Shown here piece after piece: positions 57,336-64,000 of a DNA stretch of 64,000 nt. Origin of the DNA: Halomonas sp. SSL-5 (GTDB lineage: Bacteria; Pseudomonadota; Gammaproteobacteria; Pseudomonadales; Halomonadaceae); the NCBI RefSeq assembly GCF_030708455.1, contig NZ_JAUYWF010000014.1, positions 1-64,000 on the forward strand, written 5' to 3'. The notes under the pieces are model-generated. The model did no database searches, was not told the origin of the DNA, and saw only the letters and a list, made by a program, of their open reading frames with translations. A program made the position numbers and the translations under genes. Position 1 is the stretch's first letter. The number at the start of each line of letters is the position of its first letter.

Positions 57336-58784
57336 ATGAGCCTGCGCATGATCCTGCGCATCCTGGGGCTGCTGCTGATGCTCTTCAGCCTGACCATGAT
57401 GCCGCCGATCCTGATCTCGTTGCTGTTCGCCGACGGCCAGTGGGACGCCTTCGCCGTGGCCATCGGCATCACCGTGCTGACCGGCCTGGCGATGTTCCTG
57501 CCCAACCGCCGCGCCCGCAAGGAGCTGCGCACCCGGGACGGCTTCCTGATCGCCGCGCTGTTCTGGAGCGTGCTGGCGCTGTTCGGCTCGCTGCCGCTGA
57601 TGCTCACCGACGTGACGCCGCTCTCCCTGACCGATGCGGTGTTCGAGTCCTTCTCGGGGCTGACCACCACCGGCGCCACGGTGATCACCGGCATCGAGCA
57701 CCTGCCCGAGTCGATCCTCTACTACCGACAGCAGCTGCAGTGGCTGGGCGGCATGGGGATCGTGGTGCTGGCCGTGGCCATCCTGCCGACGCTGGGCGTC
57801 GGCGGCATGGCCCTCTACCGCACCGAGATCCCGGGGCCGCTCAAGGACTCCAAGCTCACCCCGCGCATCACCGAGACCGCCAAGGCGCTGTGGTACATCT
57901 ACGCCTCGCTGACCATCGCCTGCATGCTCGCCTACATGGCCGCCGGCATGGACTGGTTCGACGCCCTGGGCCACAGCTTCTCCACCGTGGCCATCGGCGG
58001 CTTCTCCACCTACGACGCCAGCATCGGTCACTTCGACAGCGCCGCCATCGAGCTGATCTGTGTGTTCTTCCTGCTGGTCTCGGCGGTCAGCTTCAGCCTG
58101 CACTTCACCGCCTGGCGCCAGCGCAGCGTGCTGCACTACTTCGAGGACCCCGAGGCGCGCTTCCTGCTGCTGTTCCTGGCCGGACTGACCACCATCACCG
58201 CGATCTCACTGTGGCTGACCGGCACCTACGAGACCCAGCTGGGGCTGCGCCATGCCCTGTTCGAGGTGGTCTCGGTGGCCACCACCGCCGGCTTCGCCGT
58301 GGCCGACTTCTCGCTGTGGCCCGGCGCCCTGCCCTTCCTGCTGTTCATGGCCGCCTTCGTGGGCGGCTGCTCCGGCTCCACCGGCGGCGGCATGAAGGTG
58401 ATCCGCATCATCCTGATCCTCAAGCAGGGCATGCGCGAGGTGATGCGCCTGATCCATCCCAGCGCGGTGATCACGGTGAAGATCGGCAAGGTGAGCGTGC
58501 CGGACGGCATCGCCCAGGCGGTGTGGGGCTTCTTCTCCGCCTACGTGATGCTGTTCTTCCTGATGCTGGTGGGGGTGATGGCCACCGGGGTCGACCAGGT
58601 CACCGCCTGGTCGACGGTAGGCTCGGCGCTCAACAACCTGGGCCCGGCGCTGGGCGAGGCCTCCGCCCACTACGGCGACCTGCCCGACCTGGCCAAGTGG
58701 ATCCTGGTGATGGCCATGCTGCTGGGCCGCCTGGAGATATTCACCGTACTGGTGCTGTTCACCCCGGCCTTCTGGCGGCGCTGA
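57336..58784 (+). CDS. trkH: Trk potassium uptake membrane protein TrkH
   Basis: 482 residues and about ten membrane helices in four pore-like repeats. The filter-like segments include SGLTTTGATVITG, STVAIGGFSTYDASIG and SVATTAGFAVADFS, and GCSGSTGGGMKVIRIILIL, each with the filter glycine. It is the K+ translocating subunit. GGGGAG precedes the ATG. A TrkI-type paralogue may exist elsewhere; none is in the window. Confidence 0.97.
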   Translation: MSLRMILRILGLLLMLFSLTMMPPILISLLFADGQWDAFAVAIGITVLTGLAMFLPNRRARKELRTRDGFLIAALFWSVLALFGSLPLMLTDVTPLSLTDAVFESFSGLTTTGATVITGIEHLPESILYYRQQLQWLGGMGIVVLAVAILPTLGVGGMALYRTEIPGPLKDSKLTPRITETAKALWYIYASLTIACMLAYMAAGMDWFDALGHSFSTVAIGGFSTYDASIGHFDSAAIELICVFFLLVSAVSFSLHFTAWRQRSVLHYFEDPEARFLLLFLAGLTTITAISLWLTGTYETQLGLRHALFEVVSVATTAGFAVADFSLWPGALPFLLFMAAFVGGCSGSTGGGMKVIRIILILKQGMREVMRLIHPSAVITVKIGKVSVPDGIAQAVWGFFSAYVMLFFLMLVGVMATGVDQVTAWSTVGSALNNLGPALGEASAHYGDLPDLAKWILVMAMLLGRLEIFTVLVLFTPAFWRR

Positions 58785-58857
58785 CACCTCCCCCGGGTTT
58801 GGCCGAGCGCTGACGTTCGTGGATAATCGACGCTTCACTCCCTCGAAGCGAGCCTCC

Positions 58858-60093
58858 ATGACCGAGACCCAGGCCCCGACCCGCCCGGATGACGCCACCA
58901 GCGGCCCGCAGCGGGTCCTGCAGGTCGGCGAGACCCGCTACACCCTGCTCGGCACCGCCCACGTCTCCGCCGAGAGCGCCGAGGACGTGCGCCGGCTGAT
59001 CCGCTCCGGCGAGTTCGACGCCGTGGCCATCGAGCTGTGCGACTCGCGCCACCATAGCCTCACCAACCCCGACGCCCTGGGCGAACAGGATCTGTTCCAG
59101 ATCTTCCGCCAGGGCAAGGCCGGGGTGGTGGCGGCCAGCCTGGCACTGGGCGCCTTCCAACAGCGCCTGGCCGAGCAGTCCGGTATCGAGCCCGGCGCCG
59201 AGATGCGGGCCGCCCTGGAGGAGTCTCGGCAGGCGAAGCTGCCGCTGCTGCTGATCGACCGCGACGTGGGGGTCACCCTCAAGCGTATCTACCACAACGT
59301 GCCCTGGTGGCAGCGCTTCTCGCTGTTCTCGGGGCTGCTGGGTAGCGTGCTGTCACGCCAGGAGGTCTCCGCGGAGGAGATCGAGCGGCTCAAGGAGGGC
59401 GACGTGCTGGAGTCCACCTTCAGCGAGTTCGCCGCCGAGTCCGAGCGCCTCTACACCCCGCTGATCAGCGAGCGCGACCGCTACATGGTGCTGCGCCTGG
59501 CCGAGGATGCCCCGCCCGGGCGCTACCGCCACGTGCTGGTGGTGATCGGCGCCGGCCACATGAAGGGCATGGCCGAGCACTTCGCGGCGCCGCTTCCCGA
59601 GACGCCGCGCCCGGAGCGCGAGGCCCTCGAGGCCACGCCGCCACCGTCGAAGATCTGGAAGGCGCTGCCCTGGGTGATCACCGCGCTGGTGCTCACCGGC
59701 TTCGCCATCGGCTTCTCGCGCAACACCGGGCTGGGCTGGCAGTTGGTGGCGGAGTGGTTCCTGATCAATGGCGTACTCTCGGCGGGCGCCACCCTGGTGG
59801 CCCTGGCCCACCCGTTCACGGTCATCGCCACCTTCTTCGCCGCGCCGCTCACCTCGCTCAACCCCACCATCGGCGCCGGCTTCGTGGCCGCAGGGGTGGA
59901 GCTCTACCTGCGCAAGCCCAAGGTGCGCGACTTCTCCACCCTGCGCCACGACGTGACTCACCTCAAGGGGTGGTGGCACAACCGGGTGTCACGCACCCTG
60001 CTGGTGTTCCTGACGGCCACCCTGGGCTCCGCCGCCGGCACCTGGATCGCCGGCTTCCGCATCGCAGGCACGCTGTTCGGCGGCTCGCCTTGA
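58858..60093 (+). CDS. TraB/PrgY family membrane protein
   Basis: 411 residues. The TraB domain occupies the N-terminal half: YTLLGTAHVSAESAEDVRRLI, AVAIELCDSRHHSL and VVIGAGHMKGMAEHF, holding the GTAHVS, Glu and GxxH motifs of the TIKI-type metalloprotease-like fold. Four or so membrane segments follow (from about residue 265). The family includes the Enterococcus pheromone inhibitor PrgY; its role in proteobacteria is unknown. ATG 58858 was chosen on family alignment; no strong ribosome site is present. Confidence 0.88.
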   Translation: MTETQAPTRPDDATSGPQRVLQVGETRYTLLGTAHVSAESAEDVRRLIRSGEFDAVAIELCDSRHHSLTNPDALGEQDLFQIFRQGKAGVVAASLALGAFQQRLAEQSGIEPGAEMRAALEESRQAKLPLLLIDRDVGVTLKRIYHNVPWWQRFSLFSGLLGSVLSRQEVSAEEIERLKEGDVLESTFSEFAAESERLYTPLISERDRYMVLRLAEDAPPGRYRHVLVVIGAGHMKGMAEHFAAPLPETPRPEREALEATPPPSKIWKALPWVITALVLTGFAIGFSRNTGLGWQLVAEWFLINGVLSAGATLVALAHPFTVIATFFAAPLTSLNPTIGAGFVAAGVELYLRKPKVRDFSTLRHDVTHLKGWWHNRVSRTLLVFLTATLGSAAGTWIAGFRIAGTLFGGSP

Positions 60094-60117
60094 TCAATCC
60101 AGGAGCCCCTACGGCCC

Positions 60118-60228
60118 GGGGCTGACCTGGCGACAAGCCTGCGAGGAGGCGCTGTGAATACCTCCATGTACGCTACCGACGCCATCCATGGCGTAGGACC
60201 TCCTCTACGGCTTGTCCCCAGCGCCCCT
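60118..60228. repeat. Dispersed palindromic intergenic repeat, copy C
   Basis: 111 bp. The outer arms pair imperfectly (GACAAGCC...GAGGAGG with CCTCCTC...GGCTTGTC), and an inner perfect hairpin ACGCCAT-CC-ATGGCGT lies at 60179-60194. It lies between convergent genes, traB-like and the DTW gene, and may act as their terminator. Confidence 0.88.
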
Positions 60229-60245
60229 ATCTTTGCGTTATAGCG

Positions 60246-61121
60246 CTATCCCTTTCGCGCCAGCAGGCGCCGCATCGCCGCCGTCGGCGCCTCGATCCTT
60301 TCGAAGCGCCGGCTGGCGGCGTAGCTGTCGTTGAAGGCATCGAAGTAGTCGTCCAGGGCCTGGGCGGCATCCGCGTCGCCGCCCTGACGCAATAACTCGG
60401 CGGCCACCTCGGCGGTACACAGGTGCGCGGCGGAGGCCGGCTTGCGCAGCCGATAGCGGGTCAGGCGCTCGGTGCGCAGCGGCAGCACCGGCAGCGCATC
60501 CAGGTAGGGGCTCTTGCGGAAGATACGCCGGGCCTGGCGCCAGGTGCCGTCGAGCAGCAGGTAGACCGGCGTGCGCCCTGCGGCCTTCGCCTCGGCCACG
60601 GCGTCGATGCCCACCACACGGTCGGCGTAGTCGGGCTGGTCATCGGGGAAGACCACGAAGGGCGCGAAGCACTCATCCTCCAGCAGCGCCAGCAGGCGCT
60701 CGTCCGGCGTGGTGCGATACCAGGTGAAGACCTCGGTGTCCGGCAACACGTCGCGGATCAGGCGACCGGTGTTGGTGGGCTTGAGGTGCTCCATGGAGTG
60801 GGTCAGCAGCCACACCCGCGCCTCGCTCTCGGCGGTCGCCGCATAGGGGCAAAGGCAGTTGAGCACGGGCAGGTTGCACCCCGGGCAACGTTCGACGAAG
60901 CTGCCGCGTGCCTTGAACTCGCGGCGCGGTGGGCGAGGATGACCGGTCCCGGGGTCACGAGAAAGAGCGGTGGCGGGGTCACGAGAAAGAGCGGTGGCGG
61001 GGTCACGAGAAAGAGCGGTCGCGGGGTCCCGGCAGGCCTCGGTCGCGGGATCATTCTCAGGCGCGTTGCCGGAGGCGCACACCTGGCGGAGTTCGGGGTC
61101 GTGGTAACGGTCGTCCTGCAT
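60246..61121 (-). CDS. DTW domain tRNA-uridine aminocarboxypropyltransferase
   Basis: 291 residues. The zinc-binding CPGCNLPVLNCLCP and the DTW motif LLLDGTWRQARRIFRKSPYL identify the TapT/YfiP family, which adds acp to uridine 47 of tRNA. The N-terminal 50 residues hold three near-perfect RDPATALS repeats, a disordered-looking extension encoded by 24-bp DNA repeats and not part of the family core. Start is uncertain: ATG 61121 or ATG 61154, neither with a good ribosome site. Confidence 0.88.
   Translation of the reverse strand: MQDDRYHDPELRQVCASGNAPENDPATEACRDPATALSRDPATALSRDPATALSRDPGTGHPRPPRREFKARGSFVERCPGCNLPVLNCLCPYAATAESEARVWLLTHSMEHLKPTNTGRLIRDVLPDTEVFTWYRTTPDERLLALLEDECFAPFVVFPDDQPDYADRVVGIDAVAEAKAAGRTPVYLLLDGTWRQARRIFRKSPYLDALPVLPLRTERLTRYRLRKPASAAHLCTAEVAAELLRQGGDADAAQALDDYFDAFNDSYAASRRFERIEAPTAAMRRLLARKG
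60951..61022 (-). repeat. Three tandem 24-bp repeats inside the DTW gene
   Basis: Units 60951-60974 and 60975-60998 appear identical, 60999-61022 differs at one base, and a partial fourth follows. The unit begins GGGGTCACGAGAAAGAGCGG on the plus strand and encodes RDPATALS in frame. Confidence 0.95.
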
Positions 61122-61184
61122 GGCGGGCTGTCCGGGGGAAACGGGGGGGCGCATTCTAGCATGCGGCGCACGGCTTGCTCCGCC

Positions 61185-61919
61185 TCAGCCCACCAGCGTC
61201 TCGGGAGCCCACAGCCGCCCCTCGCGCCGCCAGTGGCGCACCAGCGCCGGCACCCCCTTGCCGGCGGGCTGACCGAGCCGCGCCACCCCCGGTGGAGCCA
61301 GCGCCTCGGCCTCGGGGTCGACCAGCACGCAGGGCGCCTCGAGGGGGGCGTGCTGGAGCAGGGAGGCGGCCGGCATCACTGCCAGCGAGGTGCCCACCAC
61401 CAGTACCAGGTCGGCGCTGCCGACGATCTCGCAGGCCTCGGCGAAGTGGGGCACCTCCTCGCCGAACCACACCACGTCGGGACGCAGCTGGCTGCCCTTG
61501 TCGCAGATGTCGCCCAGCTCGATGCCGCCCCGGGGCAGCGGATAGTGCATGCGGCGATCCACCGAGGAGCGCGCCTTGAGGATCTCGCCGTGCAGATGCA
61601 GGACATGACGGGAACCGGCCCGCTCGTGCAGGTCATCGATGTTCTGGGTGATGATGCTGACCCGGAAGCCCTGCTGCTCCAGCGCCGCCAGGGCCTTGTG
61701 GGCGGGGTTGGGGCGGGCCCGGCGTACCTGGTCGCGACGCGCGTTGTAGAAGGCCAGCACCCGGGCCGGGTCACGCCGCCAGGCGCCGGGGGTGGCCACC
61801 TCCTCGACGGGATGGTCGGCCCACAGGCCATCCGCCGCGCGGAAGGTCTGGATACCGCTCTCGGCGCTGATGCCCGCGCCGGTCAACACCACCAGATGCG
61901 GGGCGTGTCGCTCGGTCAT
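61185..61919 (-). CDS. SIR2 family NAD-dependent protein deacylase, zinc ligands missing
   Basis: 244 residues. VVLTGAGISAESGIQTFR, ITQNIDDLHERAG and HLHGE with the catalytic His are sirtuin motifs. Tyr and Arg in FYNARRDQV suggest SIRT5-like desuccinylase or demalonylase preference. The four zinc cysteines are not conserved: the first pair region reads KARSSVDRR and only one Cys (DICDKG) remains at the second, so the structural zinc is probably absent. Such zinc-less sirtuins occur in several bacteria. Confidence 0.9.
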   Translation of the reverse strand: MTERHAPHLVVLTGAGISAESGIQTFRAADGLWADHPVEEVATPGAWRRDPARVLAFYNARRDQVRRARPNPAHKALAALEQQGFRVSIITQNIDDLHERAGSRHVLHLHGEILKARSSVDRRMHYPLPRGGIELGDICDKGSQLRPDVVWFGEEVPHFAEACEIVGSADLVLVVGTSLAVMPAASLLQHAPLEAPCVLVDPEAEALAPPGVARLGQPAGKGVPALVRHWRREGRLWAPETLVG

Positions 61920-62011
61920 CGCCGCTGTCTCCGCTCATGGCCGCTGGATCGCACTCACCAGACGGTACCATCAACGGACCGAATACGGCCACAGGGTTGG
62001 CCGGTCACCCG

Positions 62012-62704
62012 CTATGCCAGCGCGACTCGCGACGGCGCCTCGGCCGCATCCCGCCAGTCCAGCCGCTCCCAGCCCTCGACCCGGGCCACCTCCGCCAGCA
62101 CAGGGTCGGGGTTCACCACCACCGGGCGGTCCACCCGGTTGAGAAGGGGCAGGTCGTTCTGGGAGTCGGAGTAGAAGCTCAGGTGGCTGGCGCTGGCGTT
62201 GCGCTCGGCAAGCCAGGCCTCCAGCCGGGTGACCTTGCCACCCCGATAGGAGAGCACGCCGGTGGTGGCGCCGGTGAAGCGCCCGGCCGCGAGCGCCGGC
62301 TCCACGGCGATCACCTGCTCGATGCCCAGCTGCCTGGCGACCGGGCCCACCAGATGCCGCGACGAGGCGGAGATCAGCAGCAGTCGGTCTCCCTCGCGTC
62401 GGTGGCGGGCTATCAGCTCGCGCCCCTGGGGAAACACCCGCGGCACGATGCGCTGGGCAACGAAGGCCTCCACCTCGGCGGTGACCTCCTCCTCATGACG
62501 GCGCACCAGCGGCGAGAGCGTGACGGCCAGGTACTGTTCCAGCCGGAGCCGGCCGGCGTGGTAGGCCGCATTCATGGCCAGGGTGCGTGCCAGGTACTCA
62601 CCGGGGGAGGCGATCCAGCCGCGCTCCACCATCCAGTCGTTCCAGAGCGCGCTGCAGTCGCCATCCAGCAGGGTGTCGTCGAGGTCGAAGAGGGCAAGGC
62701 GCAT
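62012..62704 (-). CDS. HAD superfamily (subfamily IB) phosphatase
   Basis: 230 residues. Motif I is LALFDLDDTLLDGD with nucleophile Asp7 and acid Asp9; motif II LLLISASSRHLVGPVA; motif III with Lys in GGKVTRLEAWL; motif IV FYSDSQNDLPLLNRVDRPVVVNPDP. This is the phosphoserine-phosphatase-like IB group. Substrate is unknown. Because HisB here is monofunctional, histidinol phosphatase must be another protein, and this is one candidate. ATG 62704 was chosen. Confidence 0.9.
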   Translation of the reverse strand: MRLALFDLDDTLLDGDCSALWNDWMVERGWIASPGEYLARTLAMNAAYHAGRLRLEQYLAVTLSPLVRRHEEEVTAEVEAFVAQRIVPRVFPQGRELIARHRREGDRLLLISASSRHLVGPVARQLGIEQVIAVEPALAAGRFTGATTGVLSYRGGKVTRLEAWLAERNASASHLSFYSDSQNDLPLLNRVDRPVVVNPDPVLAEVARVEGWERLDWRDAAEAPSRVALA

Positions 62705-62907
62705 GACGGTCTCCAGGGGCCAAGGATCAGCGGGGCATAGCCTGCCGGCCGGAGGTGACGACGGCATGACATCGCGGGGGGGGCGTGAACCACCGGAGCC
62801 GGCGGGCTCCTGGCCGGCAGCCTGTCAGCAGGCCACGGCGAAGGCGTTCATGAAAGCGTCACCCTCCGGCGCCAGCATGGGCGAAATCATTGGCGGAGCC
62901 CCCAGGC

Positions 62908-64000
62908 ATGCCTCGACGCCCGAGCAAGCCACTCAGTGAAGTGGAGATCGACCGGCTGATCCGGTTGGCGCGGGGTAATGCCATCGCTCGCCACCTCGGT
63001 GCCGAACGCGCGGCGCGTCATGCCACCTCGCTGAGGCCCGCCCGCGGGCCCGGAGACTCGGAGCCGGGTGCCTTGAAGATCCTGATGATCTCGGACGTCT
63101 ACTTTCCACGGGTCAACGGGGTATCCACCTCCATCGCCAGCTTCCGGGACGTCCTGGCACGAGCGGGCCACTCGGTGACCCTGGTCTGCCCCGACTATCC
63201 GGTGGGTCAGATGGAAGAGCCCGGCGTGATAAGGGTTCGCTCACGCAGCGTGCCGGGCGACCCGGAGGACCGCATGATGCGCTTCCGGGACGCCCTCGCT
63301 CTCACGCCGCGGCTCGCCGGGCAGGCCTTCGACCTGATCCATGTGCATACCCCCTTCGTTGCCCATTACGCCGGCATCCGGTTGAGTCGTCGACTGGGCA
63401 TTCCGGTGGTGGCCACCTATCACACCCTGTTCGAGGAGTACCTGCACCACTATGTGCGCTGGATGCCAGGCCGCTGGCTGCGCTTCGCCGCTCGACGCTT
63501 CTCGGTGCGCCAGTGCCATCAGCTCAGCGCGCTGGTGGCGCCATCGCATGCCATGCGTGAGGCTCTGGCGCGCTACGGGGTCACCACACCCATGGCAGTG
63601 ATACCCACCGGGCTGGCGCTGGAGACGTTCACTCGCCCGCCGCAGGGAGGCGACTTCCGCGCCCGCTACGGGCTTCCCCCGGAGACCCGTCTGCTGCTCT
63701 ATGTGGGGCGTGCCGCCTTCGAGAAGAACATCGGTTTCCTGATCGGAATGCTACCCCGGGTGCTGGCCGAGCACCCCTCGGCGAGACTGGTGATCACCGG
63801 CGAGGGCCCGGCCCAGGCCGCCCTCGCCCATCAGGCCCGGGAGGCCGGCCTGGCCGAGGCCGTGGTATTCCTGGGCTACCTGGACCGCGACGGCCCCCTG
63901 CAGGCGGCCTACCGCGCAGCCGACGTGTTCGTGTTCGCCTCGCGTACCGAAACCCAGGGGCTGGTGCTGCTCGAGGCCATGGCCCTGGGCACACCGGTGG
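62908..64000 (+). CDS. Glycosyltransferase family 4 (GT-B), C-terminus cut by window end
   Basis: The frame is open from ATG 62908 (GGAG at 62895-62898) to the window end, 364 codons. After a basic 55-residue N-terminal extension come KILMISDVYFPRVNGVSTSI, FDLIHVHTPFVAHYAG and VVATYHTLFEEYLHHYV of the acceptor domain, then LLLYVGRAAFEKNIGFLI, RLVITGEGPA and the E-x7-E donor motif in SRTETQGLVLLEAMALGTPV. It resembles glycolipid glucosyl- or mannosyltransferases of the MgtA type. The last residues and stop are outside the window. Confidence 0.9.
   Translation, partial: MPRRPSKPLSEVEIDRLIRLARGNAIARHLGAERAARHATSLRPARGPGDSEPGALKILMISDVYFPRVNGVSTSIASFRDVLARAGHSVTLVCPDYPVGQMEEPGVIRVRSRSVPGDPEDRMMRFRDALALTPRLAGQAFDLIHVHTPFVAHYAGIRLSRRLGIPVVATYHTLFEEYLHHYVRWMPGRWLRFAARRFSVRQCHQLSALVAPSHAMREALARYGVTTPMAVIPTGLALETFTRPPQGGDFRARYGLPPETRLLLYVGRAAFEKNIGFLIGMLPRVLAEHPSARLVITGEGPAQAALAHQAREAGLAEAVVFLGYLDRDGPLQAAYRAADVFVFASRTETQGLVLLEAMALGTPV

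Noticed and set aside
55832..57694. 620-codon minus-strand frame opposite trkA and trkH
   Set aside because: Shadow frame; trkA and trkH on the plus strand account for the coding signal.

Overview
The window looks like a chromosomal segment of a halophilic gammaproteobacterium close to Halomonas (Halomonadaceae). This rests on the protein sequences, the high GC, and a core gene order that follows the Pseudomonas/Halomonas pattern: yggX-mutY-asmA-hisBHAF, suhB-trmJ-cysE-iscR-iscS-iscA-ndk-rlmN-pilW-rodZ-ispG-hisS-yfgM-bamB-der, and aroE-hemF-tsaC-dprA-lysM / def-fmt-rsmB-trkA-trkH. No database search was possible; the taxonomic call is inference.

Positions 1-14,330 form an accessory catabolic region, visibly less GC-rich than the rest. 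It carries the start of etfB, a class III CoA-transferase, enoyl-CoA hydratase, two 3-hydroxyacyl-CoA dehydrogenases, an acyl-CoA dehydrogenase, an SDR, an IclR regulator, a complete TctCBA tripartite tricarboxylate-type transporter and an adjoining unknown membrane protein. Together they describe import of an organic acid, CoA activation by CoA transfer and beta-oxidation; the substrate cannot be read from the sequence. A perfect palindrome upstream of the hydratase operon recurs in degenerate form upstream of iclR and of tctC, which suggests one IclR regulon. Next comes hglS (2-oxoadipate dioxygenase/decarboxylase) behind a structured leader with two mutually exclusive hairpins. The region ends at a broken tyrosine-recombinase gene, an IS21-like end remnant and a tRNA-Phe/Gln/Thr cluster, which looks like a decayed island boundary.

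Positions 15,640-31,300 are core genome: iron trafficking and repair (yggX, mutY), an AsmA protein, a PanZ-like GNAT, hisBHAF, a selenophosphate/2-selenouridine pair (selD-mnmH), radA, an NlpE-like lipoprotein, an AEC transporter and hisC. Positions 31,300-45,600 hold the suhB-to-der block. Two features stand out here. The isc cluster has no iscU, hscBA or fdx, and its IscS ends before the C-terminal tail known to contact IscU. The SuhB protein has lost most inositol-phosphatase metal ligands.

Positions 45,600-64,000 carry a DUF815 ATPase, a periplasmic M48 protease, aroE-hemF, tsaC-dprA-lysM, def-fmt-rsmB, a dodecin, the Trk potassium uptake genes, a TraB-family protein, a DTW-domain tRNA modification enzyme, a zinc-ligand-less sirtuin, a HAD phosphatase and a family 4 glycosyltransferase cut by the window end. 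A conserved ~111-bp palindromic intergenic repeat occurs three times (23.7, 46.5 and 60.1 kb).
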